Part shown: positions 9,801 to 19,110 of the stretch, in pieces
Numbering within the stretch: the first letter of the stretch is position 1
Layout: the number at the start of each line of letters is the position of its first letter
NCBI GenBank assembly: GCA_021781795.1
Contig: JAJXWA010000001.1
Location: 1-64,000, forward strand
Length of the DNA stretch: 64,000 bases
Direction of reading: 5' to 3'
Origin: Acidobacteriota bacterium
GTDB lineage: Bacteria > Acidobacteriota > Terriglobia > Terriglobales > Acidobacteriaceae
Made by a program: the position numbers and the translations under genes
Notes under the pieces: model-generated
Databases searched by the model: none
The model's input: the letters and a program-made list of their open reading frames with translations, nothing else
Told to the model about the DNA's origin: nothing

Positions 9801-10923
9801 CAGCCCCAATGCGGCGGATTTCAAGAGCGTAGGCATCTCAGCGTACGATGCGTTGCAAGTGCACGTGGAGAAGCGGCTCTCGCACAACTTCCAGATCGGA
9901 GGGAGCTATACCTGGAGCCACGCGCTCGATGAGCAGAGCGACATCGGGCTGTTCTTCACCGGCAACGATCCGAAACACCTGCGCAACTCCTATGCATCGT
10001 CTGACTTCGATCGCACGCACGTCTTCAGCGGCAACTTCCTCGTGAATCTGCCTAAGTTTGCCAAGGAACAAACACTCGCTTCCTACGTGACGAACGGATG
10101 GCAGATTACGGGTATGGGCACGCTGCAGAGCGGACAGCCCTACTCGCTCTACGAATTCTACGGAGCGGTCGGCAGCGTGAACTTCGGCAACTTTCCAACT
10201 CTGATGAATCCGATCCTTGGCATCAAGGATCCGGCACATCCTAAGTCCGCTCTGACAGGAAACAATGGCGCGCATCGCGGAACGGGAGGCAACTACTTCC
10301 CGTACATCGACCCGTCGCAGATTGCGATCAATTACGTGACGCCTGGTCAGATGGGCGTGCCGGTCTCCACGGGCACAGACCCGCAGGACATCTACGAGAC
10401 TGCTTTCAATACAGGGCAGCGCAACATCTTCCGTCAGGGAGCGCAGAAGAGACTGGATCTTTCCGTTCGCAAGGTCTTTCACATCTCCGAACGGTTTGCG
10501 CTTGAATATGAGTTGAATGCCTTCAACGTTACCAACACCACGAGCCTGGATATTCCTCAGGATCAGGCGCAAATTCGTCAGAACTATGCCTGCTCGAACA
10601 GCGCGACCACGCAATCGATTGCCAACTTCCTGAATTGCACCCCTGGGTCTGTGTTCATCAACTACGGACAGATCGTCACCAGCCCGGATCCTGCCGATCA
10701 GCAATCGGCGCTTTCCAACCTGGACCAGCTACCGTATTCAACCGGCAGCGGGAAGGGCAGGCAGCTTCCAACGACGATTCCTGTCGGCACGGGAACGTGC
10801 GTTCAGGTGTACGCAATCAGCAATACGCAGGGCTGCCCGAACAACGCTGCGAATTTCGGATCAGCGACCAACACCATTGGAGGCAATCGCGCCTTTACGA
10901 TGGGGATTCACTTCACGTATTGA
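6811..10923 (+). CDS. Oar-like TonB-dependent receptor with regulatory-like N-domain
   Basis: A 1370-residue outer-membrane protein. A signal peptide (to about residue 28, STQAQQ) is followed by a carboxypeptidase-regulatory-like/CnaB-type domain (GSVNGTVLDPSGAAIPDATV), a plug region (VEVTANPLL, FQMDGVDSTNLF) and a very long barrel with repeated aromatic beta strands. The C-terminus ends in aromatic residues (FTMGIHFTY), a typical outer-membrane sorting end. This family is greatly expanded in Acidobacteria and is generally linked to uptake or sensing of oligosaccharides and other large nutrients; the substrate here is unknown. ATG 6811 with GAGGAG just upstream is preferred over TTG 6787. It probably has its own transcription unit: hairpins precede it and two terminators follow it. 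Confidence 0.93.
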   Translation: MNRFFWRSASQCCLFLLIACFSVLSTQAQQTLGSVNGTVLDPSGAAIPDATVTVTNPATSLTRSTTTQATGFFQIFNLPIGTYVVSVSHEGFERTELKGIRVQEARASTVNVSLKMGQVSQSVEVTANPLLNATDATNGYTLDSAQIDSTPLATGSFTQVAVLSPGVNAELLSNLDSNSGLGNQNIWANGQRATSNTFQMDGVDSTNLFNGMSSSGDTSQRYNFNIGSTVTVGGAYSVGTSVYGSNGNSLPSPPPEFMQELRVNASMYDAQQGATSGAQIDVSTATGTNNWHGQLYGSYANQSMNASPYFFSQAYQLAQQGVGVFPSSLVNPFLRRWDTGATLGGPVLKNKLFFFVAYQHRSNADEATGISELTVPSALTNDRSNAGLANADAVWGGSTTASQINSIAAGLLNAKLPNGQYMIPSAQSNAPYQFGVPNVVLIGTSVLTSDQAAVSVDYDATKNDRVSAKYFFQNAPVTKPYGFSQTGGFPVTQNNGSQVAAIDNTIAIGQHLNWEQRLGFVRMGSYSYFTQSVSGGNFGVGAAGSGGLNAGLPGISISQFANNDQYAPGLTVGPYSAFVDMGYYQNRLNPSTNVIFTAGKHTIVAGGGYSYTQLNLTNNRTGFAEVNVSSFDNFLLGKVHSSNVIESIDPVSKRNNADRYYRSNELSGYVQDKWQVLPNLSLTAGVRYDYHGGLTEKYGNMFNFDPSLYSVTGTSTTGFTVNNAGFIVAGNNKYNPTHGVSNSTLNGRQWGISPRVGFAYSPKSFHGNLVINGGAGIYYDRGELVSYLSQPAGGSIGGPFGVTESAPLVSYANGNGGTLADPIGTGLKVASYVPPNSNPGTVTQALQNQLNIMTGPASDPQYGNACGAIDSQAFPGYLDCTPTLNFGTYDQNNVLPYTINYTLNVQWQPTGSLALTIGYTGNRGRHSVIPLPLNEPGIATPGNPIWGETATYGFDVLNQYNLFTDSYGYQYYEPIAGEPWNTLDGGNTDFRAPYVGYSPNAADFKSVGISAYDALQVHVEKRLSHNFQIGGSYTWSHALDEQSDIGLFFTGNDPKHLRNSYASSDFDRTHVFSGNFLVNLPKFAKEQTLASYVTNGWQITGMGTLQSGQPYSLYEFYGAVGSVNFGNFPTLMNPILGIKDPAHPKSALTGNNGAHRGTGGNYFPYIDPSQIAINYVTPGQMGVPVSTGTDPQDIYETAFNTGQRNIFRQGAQKRLDLSVRKVFHISERFALEYELNAFNVTNTTSLDIPQDQAQIRQNYACSNSATTQSIANFLNCTPGSVFINYGQIVTSPDPADQQSALSNLDQLPYSTGSGKGRQLPTTIPVGTGTCVQVYAISNTQGCPNNAANFGSATNTIGGNRAFTMGIHFTY

Positions 10924-10940
10924 CAGTCTGACATTCGGCA

Positions 10941-10978
10941 TAACAGAGGCCGGGAGCCTAAGCTCCCGGCCTCTGTTA
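10941..10978 (+). terminator. Perfect 17-bp hairpin after the Oar-like gene
   Basis: TAACAGAGGCCGGGAGC, loop CTAA, and its exact complement. No U-run follows, so it may act with the next hairpin. It lies between convergent genes and reads the same on both strands. Confidence 0.75.
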
Positions 10979-10997
10979 CAGCACGTTGTGGGAATGA

Positions 10998-11030
10998 GAA
11001 AGCCCCTGGCCCGAGCCAGGGGCTTTCTTC
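10998..11030. terminator. Bidirectional terminator between Oar-like gene and groEL
   Basis: GAAAGCCCCTGGC, loop CCGA, GCCAGGGGCTTTC, followed by TTCTTCC on the plus strand. On the minus strand the hairpin is followed by TCATTCC. It is well placed to stop both the receptor transcript and the groESL transcript. Confidence 0.85.
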
Positions 11031-11064
11031 TTCCAGGCGACCAAGAAGATCGCCGTGGCGTTGT

Positions 11065-12738
<1,674 letters not shown>

Positions 12739-12818
12739 TCAACTCTCCTGAATCGATTGCAGTGTTTGTTAAGGATGCGAAAAGCCTCGCAGCCGATTGT
12801 GTTGCGGGCCGCGGCGGG

Positions 12819-13130
12819 CTACTTCTTGATGATGCCGAGGACTTCTTCCTCACGCATGATGAGGAACTCCTCGCCGTCTATCTTGATCTCGGTGCCCGAG
12901 TACTTGCCAAACAGAATGCGATCGCCTGCCTTGACATCGAGAGGGAAGACCTTGCCTTCATCGTTGGACTTACCCTTGCCCACGGAAATGACTTCGCCTT
13001 CCTGGGGCTTTTCCTTGGCACTGTCGGGAATAATGATGCCCCCGCGGACGGTCTCCGTCTCTTCGAGACGACGAACCAGAATCCGGTCATGCAGCGGGGT
13101 GAAGGTGGTGGTCACTGAGGTTGCTGCCAT
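12819..13130 (-). CDS. groES: Co-chaperonin GroES (10 kDa)
   Basis: A 103-residue co-chaperonin that caps the GroEL ring. The core is complete: [15 protein letters not shown], the mobile-loop region ([18 protein letters not shown]) and [19 protein letters not shown]. The start is the ATG at 13130, with AGGAG nine bases upstream; the frame stays open 15 codons further but that part is unlike GroES. It is the first gene of the operon with groL, preceded by a leader of about 160 bases that holds a promoter and a degenerate CIRCE operator. Confidence 0.98.
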   Translation of the reverse strand: MAATSVTTTFTPLHDRILVRRLEETETVRGGIIIPDSAKEKPQEGEVISVGKGKSNDEGKVFPLDVKAGDRILFGKYSGTEIKIDGEEFLIMREEEVLGIIKK

Positions 13131-13270
13131 GCTTCGCTTCTCCTTCACTCGCGGCCAGGCGATAGCCTGCGCCACGACCTTTACGTTGATGTGGATGAGA
13201 GATGTAGAGGTTTAAACCGCGCGCTTATCCGCGAGCACACTACCTGCCAAGCAGTTGGAGTGCCCGCGTG

Positions 13271-13297
13271 CTAGCAGTCCTGCCATCTAATTGCTAA
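13271..13297 (-). promoter_or_regulatory. Degenerate CIRCE operator (HrcA site) of groESL
   Basis: On the coding strand the sequence is TTAGCAATT, nine bases, GACTGCTAG. Against the CIRCE consensus TTAGCACTC-N9-GAGTGCTAA it keeps TTAGCA and TGCTA and the exact nine-base spacer, with four mismatches. It touches the -10 element, where HrcA normally blocks transcription. hrcA itself is not in the window. Confidence 0.65.
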
Positions 13298-13326
13298 AGA
13301 TAGGCCACCACATCGCGCCTTGTCAA
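13297..13326 (-). promoter_or_regulatory. groESL promoter
   Basis: Perfect -35 TTGACA (13321-13326), an 18-base spacer, and -10 TATCTT (13297-13302), reading towards groES. The CIRCE-like operator begins at the last base of the -10. Confidence 0.75.
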
Positions 13327-13338
13327 TAGCTTTGATGG

Positions 13339-13365
13339 ATATATGAGTGAATAGCGCTCATATAT
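13339..13365. repeat. 9-N9-9 inverted repeat upstream of groESL promoter
   Basis: ATATATGAG, nine bases, CTCATATAT: a perfect inverted repeat starting 13 bases upstream of the -35. Its spacing is the same as CIRCE but the sequence is unrelated. It could bind a second regulator. Between here and the small ORF ending at 13633 I see nothing further. Confidence 0.6.
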
Positions 13366-13632
13366 TATTGCTGCTCTATTGTCATATTAATCTCGGATGC
13401 CAAGAGGAGGAGACTAGTCCAAGGCGCCGAGAGGACGTGAACATCGAAGGGGGTATCGCCGAAATTGTAATTGCTCAATCTGCTGGATGGCCCTGGGGCT
13501 GTTCGAAGTGAGCCGTTTAAGGTGCTGGTTGACATGAACTTGCGCATGCCTGTGCTCAGCGAGCCGTGATTCTTCCTCAAGCCGTCCAGGTACGACGCGC
13601 GGACATCAACCGGAGAGTCCAGGAGCAGACCG

Positions 13633-13866
13633 TCAGGATAGGGAGTCTTGTGGCGGTTCGTAGCAGTTGCGGGCGGAAGTACAGCGCGAAAGATGCACGA
13701 AGTGGTCGTCTGGCCCTGCCGGGCCCATGGTGCGCAGACACCAGTAAGTTGAGCTGGTTGCAACGCCGGGCAGCCACGATTCGGGGTTTTGTGGCGTGGT
13801 GCCATAGGGATTCTTAGTACGCAGACACTGACAGGGCTTAGAAGGGCTTTCCGTGGGCAGACTCAT
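13633..13866 (-). CDS. Small Cys-containing hypothetical protein
   Basis: A 77-residue ORF with a good ribosome site (AAGGA seven bases before the ATG) and balanced codon usage. It contains YWCLRTMGPAGPDDHFVH and CTSARNCYEP, giving five cysteines in all and many prolines. There is no signal peptide or membrane segment and I do not recognise a family. Overlapping frames on both strands look like shadows. It lies between the groESL control region and the end of the aldehyde oxidoreductase operon. It may be a short real gene or the remnant of a longer one. Confidence 0.4.
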   Translation of the reverse strand: MSLPTESPSKPCQCLRTKNPYGTTPQNPESWLPGVATSSTYWCLRTMGPAGPDDHFVHLSRCTSARNCYEPPQDSLS

Positions 13867-13914
13867 CTTGGCATCCTTTCTGCGACCACCGTGCGGCGGG
13901 CGCGGTCGTAGCAG

Positions 13915-14916
13915 CTAACCGGCAGCGCTGGGATCGCGCTCCATCTGGCCCGCGGCCAGCAGAATGGTTCTGTAAATTGCGACCGGGAACAATTGCACTT
14001 TGTATCCATTCATCGAGAGAGGCATGGCTCCGGTCATGGAGGCCTGTCCGGCTGCCTTGGCTGTCTCCATTGAGATTGGCTTGCCGGCTAAGGCGGCTTC
14101 AGCTTCCGCAGAGCGCCGCACAACGGGAGAAGCTGCTCCCATGGCCACCACGGCGCGCTTGCAGATGTTGCCATCCATCTCCAGCAAAATACCTGCATCT
14201 GCGATGGCCCAGTCGTGGCTCTCTTTCTCGCCATACTTTTGATACGCAGAGCGGGTCCCAGCGGCGGGCTTGGGAATGTGAATAGCCGTCAGCAATTCGT
14301 CCTCTGCTTTCACATTGAATCGGTGAGGATTGGCGTCCGGCTGCACGTAGAAATCCTTAATTGCGACGTTACGTTTGCTACCAGAGGCAGACTTCAATTC
14401 GATGGTGGCATCGAGTGCCAGCAGAGCAACTGCGCCGGAAGATGGGGCTACAGAGGGACAGCCGCCGTAGTCCATGATTGCGTGGTACTGATTCAGTCCG
14501 GAGAAAGCAAAGCACTGGTCCTTGCCTTTGCGGATGCACTGAAACTCTGCCGAGCGGAAGTACCAGCACTGCAATTCCTGCAGTACATTTCCGCCAATCG
14601 TTGCCATGTTGCGGATGTGTGGAGTCGCCGCATGGCCGCAGGCATCCGCCAGTATTGTGTACTGAGAGCGAATCGCGGGGTTCTCGGCAATCTCAGCCAG
14701 CGTGGTGAGTGCGCCGATCGACAGGCCATCTGGCGTCTCATGAATTCCGCGCAATTCAGCAATGTTGCGAATATTGACGAGGCGTGTGGGCTGGTCGGTT
14801 CCATTTTTCATGCGGTCCAGCAGGTCCACGCCGCCGGCCTTGATTACAGCGCCGTTCTTTAGTTGCGAGAGTGCTGCTTCAACGGTGGTGCAATCGGCAA
14901 GGGAGAAGGAATTCAT
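13915..14916 (-). CDS. Aldehyde oxidoreductase FAD-binding subunit with extra 4Fe-4S site
   Basis: A 333-residue CoxM/PaoB-type medium subunit that passes electrons through FAD. It has the FAD-binding signature NMATIGGN (about 103-110). It also has four cysteines at about 117, 127, 135 and 153 (QELQCWYF, FQCIRKGKDQC, DYGGC), the pattern of the extra [4Fe-4S] cluster known in E. coli PaoB and 4-hydroxybenzoyl-CoA reductase. The start ATG 14916 has GGAGG four bases upstream and overlaps the stop of the Mo subunit gene as ATGA, so translation is coupled; upstream in-frame codons are not part of the gene. It is the third gene of the operon. The order 2Fe-2S, Mo, FAD differs from paoABC, where FAD comes second. 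Confidence 0.9.
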   Translation of the reverse strand: MNSFSLADCTTVEAALSQLKNGAVIKAGGVDLLDRMKNGTDQPTRLVNIRNIAELRGIHETPDGLSIGALTTLAEIAENPAIRSQYTILADACGHAATPHIRNMATIGGNVLQELQCWYFRSAEFQCIRKGKDQCFAFSGLNQYHAIMDYGGCPSVAPSSGAVALLALDATIELKSASGSKRNVAIKDFYVQPDANPHRFNVKAEDELLTAIHIPKPAAGTRSAYQKYGEKESHDWAIADAGILLEMDGNICKRAVVAMGAASPVVRRSAEAEAALAGKPISMETAKAAGQASMTGAMPLSMNGYKVQLFPVAIYRTILLAAGQMERDPSAAG

Positions 14917-17324
14917 AGCGCCTCCGATTGGGGCAGCGGCTGGTTGAGGGCGGCCAGAACCACTGCGGGTGTCATCGGTAATTGCCGGATGCGAACCCCG
15001 GTTGCATTGTAGAAAGCGTTTGCGATTGCGGCGCCGGTCGAGATAATTCCAGCGGCTTCTCCGATACCCGAAGCGTCCGTGGAACTCTGCCCGAGATAGC
15101 ATTCGGTCAGCACTACTTCGATCTTTGGAATTTCGAGGGCACCGACGGTCTTATACTTGTCTAGATTCGAGTTGACCATGATGCCATAGTTCGGATCGAG
15201 CAGCCGATGCTCGAACAGCGTATACGAGATGCCCTGAATCACGCCACCGTTAATCTGGCTGATCACCTGAGCCGGATTGATCGGGCGTCCGCAATCATGC
15301 ACTGAGTAGACATGTTTCACATGGATCCGGCCGGTCTCCGTATCGACAGCGACCTCGGCGACATCGATGCCGCCGTATGTGTCGTACTTCTTCGGATCGT
15401 AGTCCGGGATGCGGCGAGCTTGAGCAGAGACCTGATCGGTATTCATACGGGCAGCGGCGGCGCGAAATGCCATGGGCTGGAACTTGCCTGAGGCGCTGCG
15501 AACCATGCCGCCAGTCAGCGTCAGTTCGCCTGCTCCGACGCCCAGCGACGGAGCAATGCTTGCAAGGAACTTCTGCGAGGCCTGCCATGCCGCATCGCGA
15601 ACTGCGGGAGTGATGGAAAGCGTGGTCACGCTGCCGCCCGAGTTCGGTCCGACAGGATAGTTGGTATCGCCGATCTTGACTTCGACCTGAGCGGGTGCAA
15701 CACCGAACTGCTCGGCCAGAATCTGTGCGAACGCGGTCTTGATACCGCTGCCGATGTCCTGCACGGCCGAGAGCACTTCCAGCGATCCGTCCTTGTGGAC
15801 GCGCACTTCTGCCGCCGAGTTCATCGCCAACATGCGATACCACACAGACTGCGACAGGCCGATGCCGCGCTTAATTGGGCCCGTGTCAGCATTCGGTTTC
15901 GGGTTTCTTGACTTCCAGATTGCGCTTTCGCGAATGACCTGTCTCTGGACTCGCCGCACAGGATTTTCATCGATTCGATCGCGCAGGTCGAGTGGATCGA
16001 GCTTGAGCCGCTCTGCCAGCTCGTCGATGGATTGCTCCAGTGCGAAGGCGCCCTGCGGATGACCGGGTGCGCGGAATGCGGCTGCCGGGCCCGCGTTGAT
16101 GAAGACGTCGTTCTCTTCAGTGTGCAGGCTGCCGGATTTGTAGAGATTGGTTGCCGGACCGGCGCAGCCTGCTCCGGTGCCGCAGCCCGCCGTGCCATAG
16201 CTGATGAGCTGGATGGCGGTGATGGAGCCGTCACTTTTCGCTCCTATGCGCAGTCTCTGGTCGGAACTCGGGCGGTTGCCGACGGAAAGATGTTCTTCCT
16301 GGCGGTCCAGCATCAGGCGCACAGGCGCTCCCGTTTTGCGTGAAAGTGCAGCGGCCACTACGCCAGGATTGCCCGCACCGAACTTTGCTCCAAAGCCGCC
16401 GCCCATGAATTCGGTGATGACGCGGACCTTGGATATGGGCAGTTGAAAATATGCAGCGAGCTCTTCACGAACACTGGCTGTGCCCTGCGTTGAGGACCAG
16501 ACGGTCAGTAGATCCGGCTTCCAATCTGCGACTGCCCCGTGGGTCTCCAGCGCAGAATGGGTCTGTACCTGAGTGGTATAGCGCGCATCGATCACGACGT
16601 CAGCTTCCTTCAAACCCTGCTGCGCGTCGCCTCGCTTGTGCACAGCGGGACCATGGATATTGCCCGTTTGCGCGATGCCACTCGCACTACCCCCACCGCC
16701 CGCTGTTCCCGCCTGATCTGCCGCACCCGGAAAGACGAGCGGAGCGTTCGGCTGGCGGGCAAGATCCTGATCGACGACGAAGGGAAGGGTCTCGTAGCGA
16801 ACCTTAACCTTTGCCGCGGCGTCTACTGCAGCCTGCGGAGTGGTGGCCGCCACAGCAGCAACTGGCTGGCCGACATAACGTACCAGCGGATAACGGGACT
16901 GCTCGAGCGAGGGATCGCGGAGAACCGCGGAGCCGAGCAACTTCTCAATCACATGGACGCCCTTAACTCCCGGATGGCTCTCAGCTTCCGACGTGTCAAT
17001 CGAAAGAATCTTTGCGTGCGGCAGGGTTGCGCTAACGAAGCGGGCATACAACATGCCGGGCAGTTGCACGTCGGCGGTGTAGCGGGCGCGTCCGGTCACC
17101 TTGGCATGTCCATCCCAGCGTTCCACGGACTTGCCGATGTAATGTAAGTCCTTGTTGACTGGAAGCACCGGCGGCTCCGAGGCCGGAACGGTGCGCTCCT
17201 CTTCGTGCAGGGTGAAGCCGGGGACGCCTACCGGCATCCTCACTGTCTTAGTCGGCGCAGATGCCGCATCGTCTGCAGAGCCGAGCAGCGCATCGGGAAT
17301 CGCGTGTGGAATGCGTGTGGCCAT
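14913..17324 (-). CDS. Aldehyde oxidoreductase molybdenum-binding subunit
   Basis: An 803-residue xanthine-dehydrogenase-family large subunit (CoxL/PaoC type), which binds molybdopterin cofactor and oxidises aldehydes or similar compounds. The N-terminal a/b-hammerhead domain begins near GKSVERWDGHAKVTGRARYT. Later come the cofactor-binding segments, including EFMGGGFGAKFG, AFRAPGHPQGAFALEQ and the C-terminal EVKIGDTNYPVG, with the family's usual Glu in GIGEAAGI near the end. It has no signal peptide of its own; it is probably carried through Tat with the 2Fe-2S subunit. AGGAG lies nine bases before the ATG. The gene overlaps the FAD subunit gene by four bases and lies 21 bases after the 2Fe-2S gene. 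The true substrate is unknown. Confidence 0.93.
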   Translation of the reverse strand: MATRIPHAIPDALLGSADDAASAPTKTVRMPVGVPGFTLHEEERTVPASEPPVLPVNKDLHYIGKSVERWDGHAKVTGRARYTADVQLPGMLYARFVSATLPHAKILSIDTSEAESHPGVKGVHVIEKLLGSAVLRDPSLEQSRYPLVRYVGQPVAAVAATTPQAAVDAAAKVKVRYETLPFVVDQDLARQPNAPLVFPGAADQAGTAGGGGSASGIAQTGNIHGPAVHKRGDAQQGLKEADVVIDARYTTQVQTHSALETHGAVADWKPDLLTVWSSTQGTASVREELAAYFQLPISKVRVITEFMGGGFGAKFGAGNPGVVAAALSRKTGAPVRLMLDRQEEHLSVGNRPSSDQRLRIGAKSDGSITAIQLISYGTAGCGTGAGCAGPATNLYKSGSLHTEENDVFINAGPAAAFRAPGHPQGAFALEQSIDELAERLKLDPLDLRDRIDENPVRRVQRQVIRESAIWKSRNPKPNADTGPIKRGIGLSQSVWYRMLAMNSAAEVRVHKDGSLEVLSAVQDIGSGIKTAFAQILAEQFGVAPAQVEVKIGDTNYPVGPNSGGSVTTLSITPAVRDAAWQASQKFLASIAPSLGVGAGELTLTGGMVRSASGKFQPMAFRAAAARMNTDQVSAQARRIPDYDPKKYDTYGGIDVAEVAVDTETGRIHVKHVYSVHDCGRPINPAQVISQINGGVIQGISYTLFEHRLLDPNYGIMVNSNLDKYKTVGALEIPKIEVVLTECYLGQSSTDASGIGEAAGIISTGAAIANAFYNATGVRIRQLPMTPAVVLAALNQPLPQSEAL

Positions 17325-17345
17325 GGCCTACTTCTCCTGGGAATA

Positions 17346-18011
17346 TCAGGCGTGTCGGGTCGCGGCGTCCAGCGTTGCCGCGAATACCTTGGGATATGTA
17401 CCGCAACGGCAGTAATTGCCGCTGACCGCCATGCGAACGTCTGCTTCTGAGGGATTGGGGTTGTGTTCCAGCAACGCCGCGCAACTCATGACCATTCCGG
17501 GTGTACAGAAACCGCACTGCATCGCATCGTGCTTCACAAAGGCAGCCTGAACGGGATGCACTTCGCTGTCATTGGAGAGGCCTTCGATGGTCGTGATCTT
17601 GTGCCCGATGGCGTCGATGGCCAGCGTCATACAACTGTTCACCGGCATCTTGTCAAGCCACACTGTGCAACTTGAGCAGGCTCCACGATCGCATCCGATT
17701 TTGGTGCCCGTCATGCCGAGACCTACCCGCAGCGCATCGGCGAGCGTCGTCCGCGGTTCGATCCGGAGCGTATGCTCTCTGCCGTTGATGTGCAGAGCAA
17801 TCTCGGCTCCGGCTGCGCCATACTCCTTGATATTGTCGGGGCTCGAAGCGAACGCCTCATGCTGAATGCCCTGGACTCCATCGAGCAGCGCGGTTCCCGC
17901 AGCAGTCAACCCCGCGCCCCTGAGAAAACTGCGGCGCGAGATGCCTGTGCCCGAGTTGGCTCCGGCGTGAGGCGTCGAATCCGGAGATTTCGGTGGCAGA
18001 TTGTCCGACAT
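17346..18011 (-). CDS. Aldehyde oxidoreductase 2Fe-2S subunit, Tat-exported
   Basis: A 221-residue PaoA/CoxS-type small subunit. The N-terminus has a twin-arginine signal (ISRRSFLRGAG, 24-34), so the complex acts in the periplasm. The plant-type cluster is bound by C107, C112, C115 and C127 (CDRGACSSC), and the second by C166, C169, C201 and C203 (CGFC, CRCG). The start ATG 18011 has AAGGAGG five bases upstream; the 38 in-frame codons further upstream are excluded because they would place the Tat motif too far from the N-terminus. It is the first gene of the three-gene operon; a strong palindrome lies about 250 bases upstream. No XdhC-like maturation gene or cytochrome acceptor is adjacent. 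Confidence 0.93.
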   Translation of the reverse strand: MSDNLPPKSPDSTPHAGANSGTGISRRSFLRGAGLTAAGTALLDGVQGIQHEAFASSPDNIKEYGAAGAEIALHINGREHTLRIEPRTTLADALRVGLGMTGTKIGCDRGACSSCTVWLDKMPVNSCMTLAIDAIGHKITTIEGLSNDSEVHPVQAAFVKHDAMQCGFCTPGMVMSCAALLEHNPNPSEADVRMAVSGNYCRCGTYPKVFAATLDAATRHA

Positions 18012-18360
18012 TAGTTCCTCCTTGCCAGGAAGATGAAGACGAGAACAACTTTCATCCGATCCTGCGGTTCCAGCGATGGCGCAAACGCCTGTCAGCAATC
18101 CGCGACTGGCTGCAGGTCCACGCACAGCAAATGTCGTTTGCGTTGCGAGCGTAGTCTTATGCGGATCGGGCTACGAAATATCCGGGTCCGGAGAGCCGGA
18201 TTGAAAAACAAAATGAGTATAGACCTGCTGCTTTGCGATAGGGAAGCAGCCTTGTATTTATCAATCAAAAATTGATTGATAGAAGCCGATGGTTTGACCG
18301 CACTCGAAGAAGCTCGGGCCTTCTGATTTAAGAGATTTCAGTACTCTATAGGCCGGCAGG
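18012..18360 (-). other. Upstream region of the aldehyde oxidoreductase operon
   Basis: There is no credible gene in these 349 bases. They hold the ribosome site AAGGAGG at the operon start, an imperfect hairpin GCTGCTT-N10-AAGCAGC (18229-18250) and the palindrome listed separately. A TATACT that could be a -10 lies near 18215-18222 on the minus strand, without a clear -35. Confidence 0.5.
18259..18281. promoter_or_regulatory. Palindromic operator candidate upstream of the Pao-type operon
   Basis: TATCAATCAA, AAA, TTGATTGATA: a perfect 10-bp inverted repeat with a three-base centre, the size and form of TetR- or MarR-type operators. It lies between the end of the HAD gene and the start of the operon. 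No regulator gene is adjacent. Confidence 0.55.
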
Positions 18361-19110
18361 CTAAAAGATCTCAGCGAGCATCGCAAAGGCATCCAGCTCA
18401 ATCAATCGCTGCGGTGGCGCTGCTTGAGAGATTTCTGCGTGCTCAAGAACCCATGTGTCCTTATGGAAGAGAAACACAGCGTGAAGTCCCGCTGCGAGTG
18501 CGGGATTGATGTCGCTTTTCGGGCTATTGCCAATCATCCAGCTTGCATTTGGCGAAAGCCCGTGGCGCGCGATGACCGCGCGGTAGGTTTTGGGATCTTT
18601 CTCTGCGACGATTTCAACCGCAGAGAAATAATCTGCCAGACCAGACCGGGCAAACTTGTCCGCCTGCTCTGCATGATTGCCTTTTGTCATCAGAATCAGC
18701 CTGTGCCGGGCGGATAGCATCCCGAGGGTCTCCTCGACTTGAGGAAGCAGTTCAATCTCCTGATCTGCAATGGCCTGTGCGAATCCGAGGACGCGTCTGC
18801 GGGCATGGTCTGAGAGCGGTGAACCGCTGAGGCGCTCAAAGCAGGTCACAAGCGAATGGCTAAAGCTCTTCAAGCCATATCCATGGGAAAGAACCGTCTC
18901 CCTCTCCACTTCATTGAGGACTTTACGTACTTCGGCGGGCGTATAGGTGCGGTGGTTCAGATAGCCGATGAAGGCAGCGATGGCGCGTTCAAAGTAGACG
19001 TTGTTTTCCCAAAGGGTATCGTCGGCGTCAATAAGCAAAGTTTGTCCGGCAGGGAATCGCTGCATGCTGTCATCGTAACCGAGATTTCTGGCAGGCTGTG
19101 GACGATTCAC
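18361..19110 (-). CDS. HAD-superfamily hydrolase
   Basis: A 249-residue cytosolic phosphatase-like protein. HAD motif I is LLIDADDTLW (nucleophile D28, acid D30), motif II LMTKG, motif III lysine in EKDPKTY, and motif IV GNSPKSDINPALAAG, so all catalytic motifs are present. A helical cap lies between motifs I and II (about 40-125), as in subfamily I enzymes. The substrate cannot be predicted. The start is uncertain: the ATG at 19110 and another at 19065 both lack a clear ribosome site, and the shorter form begins nearer motif I. It is monocistronic, with about 400 bases to the aminopeptidase upstream and the Pao control region downstream. Confidence 0.85.
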   Translation of the reverse strand: MNRPQPARNLGYDDSMQRFPAGQTLLIDADDTLWENNVYFERAIAAFIGYLNHRTYTPAEVRKVLNEVERETVLSHGYGLKSFSHSLVTCFERLSGSPLSDHARRRVLGFAQAIADQEIELLPQVEETLGMLSARHRLILMTKGNHAEQADKFARSGLADYFSAVEIVAEKDPKTYRAVIARHGLSPNASWMIGNSPKSDINPALAAGLHAVFLFHKDTWVLEHAEISQAAPPQRLIELDAFAMLAEIF

